Shown here one piece after another: positions 27,260-38,954 of a stretch of DNA of 55,857 bases. The DNA comes from Gammaproteobacteria bacterium (lineage in GTDB: Bacteria > Pseudomonadota > Gammaproteobacteria > Xanthomonadales > SZUA-36): positions 1 to 55,857 of the forward strand of contig JAJRUM010000005.1 of assembly GCA_024277815.1 (NCBI GenBank), read 5' to 3'. The notes under the pieces were generated by a model that was not told the origin of the DNA, did not search any database, and was given only the letters and a program-made list of their open reading frames with translations. Both the position numbers and the translations under genes were made by a program. Position 1 is the first letter of the stretch. Each line of letters opens with the position of its first letter.

Positions 27260-29662
27260 ATGGCAAAAAACCTGCTCATCGTAGAATCGCCGGCGAAGGC
27301 GAAAACTATCAACAAATATCTCGGCAAGGATTTCGAGGTACTGGCCTCTTATGGCCATATACGCGACCTTCCATCACGCGATGGCGCAGTTGATACCGAC
27401 AACAATTTTGCCATGCACTATGAACTCAGTGAAGGCAGCAAGAAGCATGTTGATAAAATAATCAAAGCGACCCGTAACGCTGAGGCGGTTTACCTCGCAA
27501 CAGATTTGGATCGCGAAGGGGAAGCCATTTCGTGGCATATCTATGAAACCCTGAAAGAAAAGAAGCTCACCGACAAAATTCCTTTTTATCGCGTGGAATT
27601 CTCCGAAATAACCAAACGCGCCATTCAGGATGCAGTCGCCAACCCGAGAGAACTCTCCATGAACCTGGTCAACGCGCAGCAAGCACGGCGCGCACTGGAC
27701 CACCTGGTTGGGTTTAACCTGTCACCGTTACTCTGGAAGAAAATCAAACCGGGCCTGTCAGCAGGGAGGGTTCAAAGCCCTGCCTTACGCATGATTGTCG
27801 AGCGTGAACGCGAAATTGAACGCTTCGATGCACAGGAATACTGGACTATAGAAGCTGACCTGCAGAAAGATGAGCATGCATTTTCTGCCAACCTGGTGCG
27901 GCTTGACGGAGACAAGTACCGCCAGTTCGATATTCAGGACGAGAAGCGGGCTTTTGCCGTTCGCGATGATTTGCTGGCCCGTGCCAACGGCCAGTTGAAG
28001 GCCGATCGAATTACCCGTAAAGAGAGAAAGCGCCGACCGGCCCCGCCCTTTATTACCTCGACCCTGCAACAGGATGCCTCTCGAAAACTCAGGTTTTCCG
28101 CGCAGAAAACTATGCGCACAGCACAAATGCTTTACGAGGGAATCGAGATAGATGGTCATACCCAGGGCCTGATTACTTACATGCGTACTGATTCCGTCAT
28201 GCTGTCAAATGATGCCCTGGCAGATATACGCCAGCAGATCACCACGCAATTTGGCCCGGACTACTTACCGGAGCAGGCGAACTTTTATAAAACCAAATCA
28301 AAAAATGCCCAGGAGGCGCATGAAGCCATACGCCCAACCTCTGCAGCGCTGGTTCCCAACAAGATCAAAGCCAACCTGAGCGACGACCAGTTCCGCCTGT
28401 ACGAACTGATCTGGAAACGCACTCTGGCCTGCCAGATGACTGCAGCAAAAATGGATACTGTTGCAGTTGAGTTTGACTGCGGGCCCGATGCCAGTTTCCG
28501 TGCCAATGGTTCAGTTGTTACATTCCCCGGGTTTTTGGCGGCCTACGAGATTTCACAGCCTGAGAATGAAAAGAAACAGGAACGCCGCTTACCCGAAATG
28601 AGCGAGGGCGACGTGATCAAGCTCGAAACCATTCGCTCGGAGCAGCATTTCACTGAACCACCACCACGTTATTCCGAGGCCAGCCTGGTTAAAACCATGG
28701 AAGAGTACGGCATCGGCAGGCCATCCACTTACGCCAGCATCATGTCTACACTGGTGCGGCGCTACTACGTGGAGCTCGATAAACGCCGTTTCAAACCCAC
28801 CGATACCGGCCGCGTAGTTGAACGGTTTCTTGAGAAGCATTTCAATGAATATGTTGATTACGAGTTCACCGCACGCATGGAAGACGCGCTGGATGATATC
28901 TCCCGCGGTGAAAAAGAATGGATTCCGTTACTTGATGCATTTTGGCAGCCGTTCAATGAGCGGGTGATTGAAAAACTGGACAGTGTCGACCCGGGCGAAG
29001 CCAAGGGAACCCGTGTTCTGGGTACCGACCCAAAGACGGGCAAACCCCTTTCCGTACGCGTTGGCCGTTTTGGCCCACACGCTCAGATCGGCACGAGGGA
29101 TGATGAGGACAAACCAACCTTTGCAGGCCTCAGGCCCGGCCAAAGCCTTGAAACCATCACCCTGGAAGAGGCTCTGGAATTATTCAAGCTACCAAGAGAG
29201 CTCGGCGAAACTCCTGAAGGTGAAGAGGTGGTTGCTGCGATTGGCCGCTTTGGGCCGTTTATCCGCTATGGCAACAAATTTGTGTCGCTCAAGGATGTGG
29301 ACCCGCATGATGTAACGCTTGAACACGCATTGAAATTAATTGCTGAGAAGAAAGAGTTTGACGCCAACCGCATCATCAAAAGCTTCGATGGCACGGACAT
29401 CCAGGTTCTGCGTGGCCGCTATGGCCCCTACATTACCGATGGCAATAAGAACGCCCGCATGCCAAAGGACCGCGAACCGGAGTCGCTGACACAAGAGGAA
29501 TGTGAGGCGCTGATAGCAGCGGCGCCCGAACGCAAACGCGGCCGCAAGAAGAAAACCTCCAGGAAAAAGGCCACGCGCAAAAAGACCAGTAGCAAAAAGA
29601 GCAACAGCAAGAAAAAAACTTCCAAAAAGAAGAAGTCCAGAAAGAAAGCTGCTAAAACCTAG
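27260..29662 (+). CDS. topA: DNA topoisomerase I with lysine-rich tail
   Basis: TopA relaxes negative supercoils. The TOPRIM domain has LLIVESPAKAKTINKYLG and the metal-binding ATDLDREGEAISWHIYE. The active-site Tyr is in GLITYMRTDSV (about Tyr307). After the core there are three TOPRIM C-terminal repeats: VRVGRFGPHAQIG, IGRFGPFIRYG and LRGRYGPYITDG. It then ends in a roughly 45-residue Lys/Ser/Thr/Arg tail. E. coli TopA instead ends in cysteine zinc fingers, which are absent here. ATG at 27260 is preferred to the TTG at 27248 because family members begin MAKNLLIVESPAKAKT. Confidence 0.97.
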   Translation: MAKNLLIVESPAKAKTINKYLGKDFEVLASYGHIRDLPSRDGAVDTDNNFAMHYELSEGSKKHVDKIIKATRNAEAVYLATDLDREGEAISWHIYETLKEKKLTDKIPFYRVEFSEITKRAIQDAVANPRELSMNLVNAQQARRALDHLVGFNLSPLLWKKIKPGLSAGRVQSPALRMIVEREREIERFDAQEYWTIEADLQKDEHAFSANLVRLDGDKYRQFDIQDEKRAFAVRDDLLARANGQLKADRITRKERKRRPAPPFITSTLQQDASRKLRFSAQKTMRTAQMLYEGIEIDGHTQGLITYMRTDSVMLSNDALADIRQQITTQFGPDYLPEQANFYKTKSKNAQEAHEAIRPTSAALVPNKIKANLSDDQFRLYELIWKRTLACQMTAAKMDTVAVEFDCGPDASFRANGSVVTFPGFLAAYEISQPENEKKQERRLPEMSEGDVIKLETIRSEQHFTEPPPRYSEASLVKTMEEYGIGRPSTYASIMSTLVRRYYVELDKRRFKPTDTGRVVERFLEKHFNEYVDYEFTARMEDALDDISRGEKEWIPLLDAFWQPFNERVIEKLDSVDPGEAKGTRVLGTDPKTGKPLSVRVGRFGPHAQIGTRDDEDKPTFAGLRPGQSLETITLEEALELFKLPRELGETPEGEEVVAAIGRFGPFIRYGNKFVSLKDVDPHDVTLEHALKLIAEKKEFDANRIIKSFDGTDIQVLRGRYGPYITDGNKNARMPKDREPESLTQEECEALIAAAPERKRGRKKKTSRKKATRKKTSSKKSNSKKKTSKKKKSRKKAAKT

Positions 29663-29665
29663 GCT

Positions 29666-31214
<1,549 letters not shown>

Positions 31215-31229
31215 ACTTCGGCCGGTTTT

Positions 31230-31243
31230 GTGAAGATTTTCAC
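31230..31243. promoter_or_regulatory. Inverted repeat upstream of the carD-like promoter
   Basis: GTGAA-GATT-TTCAC is a perfect 5+5 inverted repeat with a 4-nt spacer, ending 9 bp before the -35 hexamer at 31253. Position and symmetry suit an operator for a dimeric regulator. No known consensus was matched with confidence. Confidence 0.35.
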
Positions 31244-31252
31244 CCTTACCCC

Positions 31253-31281
31253 TTGAATTACCGACAATAATCATGTAAGAT
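31253..31281 (+). promoter_or_regulatory. Likely sigma-70 promoter of the carD-like gene
   Basis: TTGAAT (31253-31258) and TAAGAT (31276-31281) are separated by exactly 17 bp. Transcription would begin near 31288, giving a leader of about 53 nt before the proposed start codon at 31341. Confidence 0.6.
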
Positions 31282-31328
31282 ACTGATTCTACAATGATAT
31301 TCACAAACTCCGCTTTGCGAACAAATTC

Positions 31329-31343
31329 AAGGAAATAGCTATC
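31329..31343 (+). promoter_or_regulatory. Ribosome-binding site followed by a non-canonical ATC codon
   Basis: AAGGA at 31329-31333 is followed after 7 nt by ATC (31341-31343), in frame with the carD-like protein. The frame has no ATG, GTG or TTG between the upstream in-frame stop (31284) and an ATG at 31482 deep inside the domain. ATT at 31347 is a weaker alternative at 13 nt spacing. A 14-codon ATG frame (31294-31338) ends just before the ATC. Confidence 0.55.
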
Positions 31344-31811
31344 AATATTCATCCAGGCGATACCATTCACCATCCGCTTCATGGCATAGGACAAGTTGAG
31401 TCAATCCGCGAAAGAAGTTTCTCCCGCGAGAAGGACGATACTTTTGCAAAAATTAATTTTGGCCGCGATGGCCTGACCCTGATGCTGCGCGAACAGGACC
31501 TCGAGCAGGTTGTACGTACACCGATCAGCAAACAAGAGGCCGGCAAATTGCTCGAGCACCTCGACAACTGGAACGGCAAAGTCGGCAGCTCATGGAAAGT
31601 CCGGGCCACAGCCAATCAGTCAGTGCTTGAGAGCGGTGATCCGTTTGGCTATGTTGATGTTTACAAGGGGCTATGCAAACTGGAAAACGAAGGTACCCTG
31701 CGTGCCTCGGATCGCCAGCACCTGAATCAATCTCTTGAACTGCTGGTTGAAGAACTGGCCTACGCGACGGGTGGCACACCCGAGCAGGCCCGTAAGCAAA
31801 TTACCCGCTGA
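31341..31811 (+). CDS. CarD/CdnL-family RNA polymerase-binding regulator
   Basis: From ATC at 31341 the frame gives 156 residues starting (M)NIHPGDTIHHPLHGIGQV, the Tudor-like RNAP-interaction domain shared by CarD, CdnL and TRCF, with FAKINFGRDGLTLMLREQDL closing it. The C-terminal half (WNGKVGSSWKVRATANQS, then DVYKGLCKLENEG, SDRQHLNQSLELLVEELAYA) follows the helical DNA-binding domain of M. xanthus CdnL. CdnL/CarD proteins bind the RNAP beta subunit and stabilise open complexes, notably at rRNA promoters. The ATG at 31482 would delete most of the RNAP-binding domain and is rejected as the main start. Either the start is non-canonical or there is a sequence error near the N-terminus. It has its own apparent promoter and operator-like repeat. 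Confidence 0.82.
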   Translation: MNIHPGDTIHHPLHGIGQVESIRERSFSREKDDTFAKINFGRDGLTLMLREQDLEQVVRTPISKQEAGKLLEHLDNWNGKVGSSWKVRATANQSVLESGDPFGYVDVYKGLCKLENEGTLRASDRQHLNQSLELLVEELAYATGGTPEQARKQITR

Positions 31812-31812
31812 T

Positions 31813-31843
31813 AAAAAAGCCCTGCCGGTTCACCCGGCAGGGC
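31813..31843 (-). terminator. Intrinsic terminator for polA-direction transcription
   Basis: GCCCTGCCGG (31819-31828) and CCGGCAGGGC (31834-31843) form a perfect 10-bp stem with a 5-nt loop. On the minus strand it is followed by six U residues (the A-run at 31813-31818). It therefore ends transcripts from polA or an RNA behind it. The A-rich side also lets it serve as a weaker end for the convergent carD-like gene, whose stop (31809-31811) lies just before it. Confidence 0.8.
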
Positions 31844-31968
31844 TCAATAAGGGTCTCGGTAAGGGGGAATCAACCGATCCCCGGACCCACGTTTGGGAGG
31901 TGGGCCAACCGTAAAGAACGGTCATTATCTGTGACCGCTCAAGGGCGAATTGGTTCAACCAATATCCT
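31844..31968 (-). ncRNA. Candidate structured RNA or 3' UTR behind polA
   Basis: The 125 bp between the polA stop and the terminator contain several inverted repeats: TTGGTT/AACCAA (31950-31962), CGGTCA/TGACCG (31919-31937), CCCAC/GTGGG (31886-31904), and a GGGG..CCCC stem (31863-31882). No protein frame is apparent. In E. coli and Pseudomonas a small RNA (Spot 42, ErsA) is encoded just downstream of polA. The sequence does not obviously match Spot 42, and no convincing -35/-10 pair was found, so it may be a long 3' UTR. Confidence 0.35.
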
Positions 31969-34656
31969 TCAGTGCGCGGCATCCCAATCCTGACCGGAAT
32001 CGGCGTCCACCACCAACGGCACATTCAGGTCTGCCGCTGATGCCATATGCTCAATGACCGCAGCACGAACCATATCGAGTTGCTCCTCCTCTACTTCCAG
32101 TACGAGTTCATCATGCACCTGCATGATAAGCCGCGCGCCGGGTCTTTCTGTCTGCAGCCAGTGATCGACCCTGATCATCGCTATCTTGATGATGTCAGCA
32201 GCCGTACCCTGCATCGGCGCATTGATGGCAGCACGCTCGGCACCCTGGCGGCGCATCATGTTGCTGGCATTGATTTCCGGCAGGTACAGCCGGCGTCCGA
32301 ACAAGGTTTCAACATAGCCCTGCTCACGTGCCTGTTCACGGGTGCGCTGCATATACGCTTGCACACCCGGATAGCGGGCAAAATACCTGTCCATATACGC
32401 CTGCGCTTCCGGGCGACTGATATCCAGCTGGCGGGCAAGCCCAAACGCGGACATGCCGTACATCAAGCCAAAATTGATCGCCTTGGCTGATCGTCTCTGG
32501 TCACCGCTTACGCTGTCATAGTCTTCGCCAAAGACCTCACCAGCGGTAGCCCGGTGCACATCAACACCATCATGGAAGGCTTTCAGCAGACCTTCATCTG
32601 CGGACAGGTGCGCCATAATGCGCAACTCGATCTGGGAATAGTCCGCCGCCAGTATCAGCTGTCCCGGTGGTGCCACAAATGCCTTACGAATCCTGCGGCA
32701 CAGGGGTGTGCGAATCGGGATATTCTGCAGGTTGGGGTTGGAGGAGGACAATCGACCAGTCGCCGCGACGGCCTGGTGATAGGACGTGTGCACACGCCCG
32801 GTATGTGGATTGATCTGTTGCGGTAATTTGTCGGTATAGGTGGATTTAAGCTTGGAGATTGAACGGTGCTCCAGAACCAACCGGGGCAGTTCGTATTTAT
32901 CCGCCAGTTCTTTCAACACATCCTCGGCCGTAGACGGCTGGCCTTTTGGGGTCTTGCGCACGACCGGCAACTCAAGTTTCTCAAACAGTATCTGCTGCAA
33001 TTGCTTTGGGGAACCAAGGTTAAAAGGCTGCCCGGCTGCAGCATGGGCCTGGCCTTCCAGCTCCAGCATGCGTCTGGCCAGCTCACTGCTTTGTTGTAGC
33101 AGCAGCTTCCCATCAATCAGCACGCCCGCCTGCTCCATCCTTGCCAGCACCGGTATCAAAGGTATTTCCAGTTCCTGCAGCACCCTGGCCAGGGCCGCTT
33201 CAGATTCCAGCCTTGGCCACAGGTGCTGATGCAATCGCAAGGTGATATCCGCGTCCTCGGCTGCATAATGGCCGGCATCTTCTATCGACACCTGGCTGAA
33301 CGGAATCTGCTTTGCACCCTTGCCGGCAATTTCTTCATAGTGAGTGGTCTGGTGGCCCAGGTATTTAAGCGCCAGCGAATCCATGTCGTGGCGACTGCCT
33401 GTGCTGTTGAATACATAGGATTCCAGCATGGTGTCGAAGGCCACGCCCTGCACCGCCAGGCCGTAGCGTGAAAGGACGTTCATGTCGTATTTGATGTGCT
33501 GGCCCACCTTGGCGGGTGTTTTGCCCTCTAAAAGTGGTTTTAAGGCTTTCAGAACCATTTCACGGTCAAGTTGCACGGGTGCTCCCGCATATACATGACC
33601 CACGGGTATGTATATCGCCTCACCGGCCTTAACTGCGAAACTAAGGCCCACCAGCTCAGCCCGCATTGGGTCCAGACTGGTGGTTTCAGTATCGAAAGCA
33701 ACCAGCTCTGCTTGCTGCAATTTCTCCAGCCACGCTTTAAACGTATCCATATCCAGTATTGTCGTGTAATGCAGCTCCACCTGGCTGGCCTGCGGAGAGT
33801 GATCAACACCCAGCTCCTGTAGCCAACTGTTAAACTCGTTGTGTTGCAGAAATTCCCGTAGTTCAGCTTCATCCGCAGGCTGACGCTGCAGCTCCCCGGG
33901 TTCATATTGCAGATCCAGGTCACGTCGAATAGTGGCCAGCTGTTGCGACAGGGGAAGAATGTCAAGTGCAGCACGCAGATATTCGCCAATCTTGCCTTTC
34001 ATTGACCCCGCATTCGCCATCACCCCCTCGAGGTCCTGCCACTGGTTCAACCACTTGGCTGCAGTTTTTGGACCGCACTTCTCCACCCCGGGAATATTGT
34101 CTGCCTTGTCGCCGGTCAGTGCCAGAAAATCAACGATTTGCTCAGGTGCAACACCGAATTTATGCTTAACCCCGGCTGCATCCATACGGGTGTCCGTCAT
34201 CGTATTAATCAGCGAAACATAGTCATTGACCAATTGCGCCATATCTTTGTCGCCAGTGGAAATGACGCAGTTCATTTTCTCCGCGGTCGCCCGGTCTGCC
34301 AATGTTCCTATAACATCATCGGCCTCAACACCCGGAACCTGGATGAGCGGCAGGCCCAGCAGCCTGACCATGGTGTGAATTGCCTCTACCTGCTGTCTGA
34401 GTTCCTCGGGCATCGGTGGCCGGTTGGCCTTGTACTGGTCATACATCTCATGCCGGAATGTCGGCCCTTTGGCATCAAAGATGACCGCAATCCTTTGTCC
34501 CTCTGCATCCTTCAGCAGACGCCGCAACATATTGGCAACACCGAGCAATGCACCGGTAGGCTCGCCGTTTGAGTTGGTCAAATTTGGAAGCGCGTGGTAA
34601 GCGCGGTAGAGGTAGGAAGAACCATCAACCAGGTACAGGGTTTTGTCAGAGCTCAT
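31969..34656 (-). CDS. polA: DNA polymerase I
   Basis: Pol I fills gaps and removes RNA primers. All three activities appear intact. The 5'-3' exonuclease domain begins TLYLVDGSSYLYRAYHALP. The 3'-5' exonuclease has VAFDTETTSLDPMRAELVG. The polymerase domain has LAADYSQIELRIMAHLSADE, AKAINFGLMYGMSAFGLA and the catalytic QVHDELVLEV. Starting at MSSDKTLYL gives 895 residues; the longer frame from 34758 is not conserved in kind. Divergent from the DUF2782 gene. Confidence 0.98.
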   Translation of the reverse strand: MSSDKTLYLVDGSSYLYRAYHALPNLTNSNGEPTGALLGVANMLRRLLKDAEGQRIAVIFDAKGPTFRHEMYDQYKANRPPMPEELRQQVEAIHTMVRLLGLPLIQVPGVEADDVIGTLADRATAEKMNCVISTGDKDMAQLVNDYVSLINTMTDTRMDAAGVKHKFGVAPEQIVDFLALTGDKADNIPGVEKCGPKTAAKWLNQWQDLEGVMANAGSMKGKIGEYLRAALDILPLSQQLATIRRDLDLQYEPGELQRQPADEAELREFLQHNEFNSWLQELGVDHSPQASQVELHYTTILDMDTFKAWLEKLQQAELVAFDTETTSLDPMRAELVGLSFAVKAGEAIYIPVGHVYAGAPVQLDREMVLKALKPLLEGKTPAKVGQHIKYDMNVLSRYGLAVQGVAFDTMLESYVFNSTGSRHDMDSLALKYLGHQTTHYEEIAGKGAKQIPFSQVSIEDAGHYAAEDADITLRLHQHLWPRLESEAALARVLQELEIPLIPVLARMEQAGVLIDGKLLLQQSSELARRMLELEGQAHAAAGQPFNLGSPKQLQQILFEKLELPVVRKTPKGQPSTAEDVLKELADKYELPRLVLEHRSISKLKSTYTDKLPQQINPHTGRVHTSYHQAVAATGRLSSSNPNLQNIPIRTPLCRRIRKAFVAPPGQLILAADYSQIELRIMAHLSADEGLLKAFHDGVDVHRATAGEVFGEDYDSVSGDQRRSAKAINFGLMYGMSAFGLARQLDISRPEAQAYMDRYFARYPGVQAYMQRTREQAREQGYVETLFGRRLYLPEINASNMMRRQGAERAAINAPMQGTAADIIKIAMIRVDHWLQTERPGARLIMQVHDELVLEVEEEQLDMVRAAVIEHMASAADLNVPLVVDADSGQDWDAAH

Positions 34657-34758
34657 AAAAAATATTAATCCAGCCGTCGTGTAATCCAGATTCCGTTTTT
34701 CGGGTCTGCTATGCTGAGAGTATAGAAAAACAACATTGGCTGCGAGGTAGTAAAGCAA

Positions 34759-35109
34759 ATGAAAAGCACAAGGATCGTTCTTGGATTATTGTTGGCCGCC
34801 GCTGGCATGCTGTCTGTCAACCCGGCAGTGGCTGTAGAGGGCACAGCAGACCCGGCGGCACCACCGCCGATTCCACCCAAAGTTCCCAATGAAGAAATGA
34901 CACCCAGCGTGGTGATCACAGAGAAAGAGGGCGAGCGCATCGAAGAATACAGCCGTGATGGCCGCGTCTACATGGTCAAAATCACGCCCATCAAAGGGCC
35001 CGCCTACTGGTATCTTGATGAAGATGGCGACGGCCAGCTCGAACTGCGCGACCCCAACAATGGCCAGGGCCGCGTACGGCCCGTCTACTGGAAACTGAAA
35101 GAGTGGTAA
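34759..35109 (+). CDS. Secreted DUF2782 protein
   Basis: This 116-residue protein has a signal peptide (hydrophobic VLGLLLAAAGMLSV, cleavage near AVAVEG) and a proline-rich linker (PPPIPPKVP). A compact C-terminal domain follows with VYMVKITPIKGPAYWYLDEDG and an Asp-rich loop. It matches DUF2782, a family of unknown function found next to polA in many gammaproteobacteria. Probably periplasmic. Confidence 0.85.
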   Translation: MKSTRIVLGLLLAAAGMLSVNPAVAVEGTADPAAPPPIPPKVPNEEMTPSVVITEKEGERIEEYSRDGRVYMVKITPIKGPAYWYLDEDGDGQLELRDPNNGQGRVRPVYWKLKEW

Positions 35110-35119
35110 AAACTGCGGC

Positions 35120-35641
35120 ATGAGTTCACACGGTCAGGCCGAAGGAAGTTTTCAGGCTGTACAGCGTTTTGTAGCACTATGCGGAAAAACTGTTGCCTGG
35201 CTGACTTTGCTGATGGTGCTGCTGACCTTCACCATCGTCATTCTCCGCTATGGCTTCAGCCTTGGCTGGATCTGGCTACAGGAAACACTCACCTACCTGC
35301 ATGTCACCGTATTTACCGTCGCCGCTGCCTGGACGCTGCAGCTTGACGGGCATGTTCGGGTAGATATTTTCTACGCCAGCATGACGGTCAGAAAACGTGC
35401 CCTGGTGGATCTGGCCGGCACGCTGATATTTCTGGTTCCTTTCTGTATCTTTTTACTGGTTATTGCCTGGCCATATACTGCCAGCTCATGGCGCTTGCTG
35501 GAAAGCTCGCGAGAGGCCGGCGGTCTGCCACTGGTTTTCCTGCTCAAATCCCTGGTCCTGGTACTGCCGGCACTACTGCTGGCTCAGGCCAGCATCAATG
35601 CGGTAAATGCCTGGCAAGTACTCCGTAGCGATGACACCTGA
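35120..35641 (+). CDS. TRAP transporter small permease (DctQ-like), orphan
   Basis: The 173-residue protein has four hydrophobic segments and DctQ features: LRYGFSLGWIWLQETLTYL after the first helix, then WTLQLDGHVRVDIFY. DctQ subunits pair with a large DctM permease and a periplasmic binding protein to import carboxylates by sodium symport. Neither partner is next to it: the DUF2782 gene precedes it and trmH overlaps its end by 11 bp. The partners must be elsewhere in the genome, or this is a remnant. Confidence 0.87.
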   Translation: MSSHGQAEGSFQAVQRFVALCGKTVAWLTLLMVLLTFTIVILRYGFSLGWIWLQETLTYLHVTVFTVAAAWTLQLDGHVRVDIFYASMTVRKRALVDLAGTLIFLVPFCIFLLVIAWPYTASSWRLLESSREAGGLPLVFLLKSLVLVLPALLLAQASINAVNAWQVLRSDDT

Positions 35642-36293
35642 CCGTTGTACCCGGCTTGATGCTGTGTTGGCCTTGCGTCAACCGGATCTGACCATTTTCG
35701 CTGAAAACCTGCACAAACCAAGAAACTTCTCCGCCATGGTGCGCAACTGCGATGCCGTGGGGATCAACCAGATGCACGTGCTCGCAGACGTCGATACCGT
35801 TCGCACCCATTGGAACACCTCTCAGGGTGCAGAAAAATGGATGCATATCAAGACACACAACAACACCATGGAGGCCTGTACGCACCTCAAGTCCAACGGC
35901 TTCCGGCTATTGGCTGCCCACCTGGGATCAACGACTGTCGACTACCGCGATGTTGACTACACCCAACCCACCGCATTGGTTCTGGGCACGGAATTGTTTG
36001 GTGTCAGTGACGTTGCACTGTCTTACGTCGACCAGCAAATCAGCATTCCGATGCGGGGCGTCAGCCAGTCACTGAATGTATCAGTGGCTTGTGCGATTGT
36101 GCTGTATGAAGCACAGCATCAGCGCCAGGCCGCCGGCATGTACCGGCATTGCCGGCTCGACAAAGCCACCCTGCGCCGGCAAAGGTTTGAATGGCTGCAC
36201 CCGGTACTGGCAGACTACTGCCAGCGCCATCAGCTGGATTACCCGGCACTGGATGAAAGTGGCGAACTGCGCGAACCGATGCCGAGAGCCTGA
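35631..36293 (+). CDS. trmH: tRNA (guanosine-18-2'-O)-methyltransferase TrmH
   Basis: This SPOUT-fold enzyme methylates the ribose of G18 in the tRNA D-loop. It aligns along its length with E. coli TrmH: RCTRLDAVLALRQPDLTI at the start, HKPRNFSAMVRNCDAVGI with the catalytic Arg, ALVLGTELFGVS, and the knot motif IPMRGVSQSLNVSVACAIV. The length is 220 residues. ATG at 35631 overlaps the dctQ-like stop by 11 bp; an earlier in-frame TTG is not supported by the family. Confidence 0.96.
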   Translation: MTPDRCTRLDAVLALRQPDLTIFAENLHKPRNFSAMVRNCDAVGINQMHVLADVDTVRTHWNTSQGAEKWMHIKTHNNTMEACTHLKSNGFRLLAAHLGSTTVDYRDVDYTQPTALVLGTELFGVSDVALSYVDQQISIPMRGVSQSLNVSVACAIVLYEAQHQRQAAGMYRHCRLDKATLRRQRFEWLHPVLADYCQRHQLDYPALDESGELREPMPRA

Positions 36294-36333
36294 CACACAG
36301 CCGCCTCGCAACCTGGCTTACGCGAAACCGGTA

Positions 36334-38228
<1,895 letters not shown>

Positions 38229-38236
38229 TCAGCACG

Positions 38237-38845
38237 CTATTCATGACCCTGATCATACTCATACCAGGCGCTCAGTTTGTTGATCAGTTCTTCCAGCCCG
38301 GTCTTTTTGCTGGATGAAAAAACCTGGATGCTGGCAATGGCGGGGAGCCCGCGCTTCACTTTGAGCAATGTCGACTGTGCCGGGCCACGTTTGAGTTTAT
38401 CCGCTTTGGTCAGCAGGATATGGCAGGGAATACCGGCTGCCTCACACCAGTTGAGCATCTGCTGGTCAAACTCGCGCATCGGGTGACGAATATCCATCAC
38501 CAACACAACCCCGCGCAAGCTGTTGCGGGAGCGGAAATAGCGCTCCATGACATGGCGCCAGTGGGCCTTGAGTTTGGCCGGCACTTTCGCGTAACCGTAG
38601 CCAGGCAGATCGGCAATGCGCCGGTCCTCGTCGAGTTCGAATATGACAATTTGCTGGGTTCGACCCGGCGTTTTACTGGTGCGGGCGAGTGATTTCTGGT
38701 CGGTAAAGGTGTTTATTGCACTCGACTTGCCGGCATTGGACCGACCGGCAATGGCGACTTCAATACCACGGTCCTCGGGCAGTTGCTTCAGTTCGTGAGC
38801 ATTGAGCACATAACGTGCTATACGGAATGGATTAATTTTTTGCAA
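38237..38845 (-). CDS. engB: Ribosome-biogenesis GTPase EngB (YihA/YsxC)
   Basis: This small GTPase is needed for 50S subunit assembly. Motifs are G1 GRSNAGKSS, G2 region TPGRTQ, G3 DLPGYGYAKVP and G4 TKADK. The length is 202 residues. In E. coli and Pseudomonas engB sits next to polA; here it is about 3.6 kb away, with hemB-aroE and the trmH group between. Divergent from the cytochrome c4 gene. Confidence 0.96.
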   Translation of the reverse strand: MQKINPFRIARYVLNAHELKQLPEDRGIEVAIAGRSNAGKSSAINTFTDQKSLARTSKTPGRTQQIVIFELDEDRRIADLPGYGYAKVPAKLKAHWRHVMERYFRSRNSLRGVVLVMDIRHPMREFDQQMLNWCEAAGIPCHILLTKADKLKRGPAQSTLLKVKRGLPAIASIQVFSSSKKTGLEELINKLSAWYEYDQGHE

Positions 38846-38954
38846 AACAGTTTTCTCACATTTTTATCTTTTGACTGGAACGAATGCACCTAAAACGGGA
38901 TAATACCGAGCCACTCCGAAACCATTGTACGCAAACATTCCTGGAGAGTACTAA

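Noticed and set aside
26531-27358. A 275-codon open frame on the minus strand across smg and the start of topA
   Set aside because: It is antisense to two well-recognised genes, has no family features, and its openness follows from the codon pattern of the plus-strand genes.
31482-31811. ATG at 31482 as the start of the carD-like gene
   Set aside because: It would discard most of the RNAP-interaction domain, whose coding sequence continues in the same frame upstream.
38871-38912. TTGACT with a downstream GATAAT as a promoter for cytochrome c4
   Set aside because: The two hexamers are 22 bp apart, too far for a standard sigma-70 promoter.
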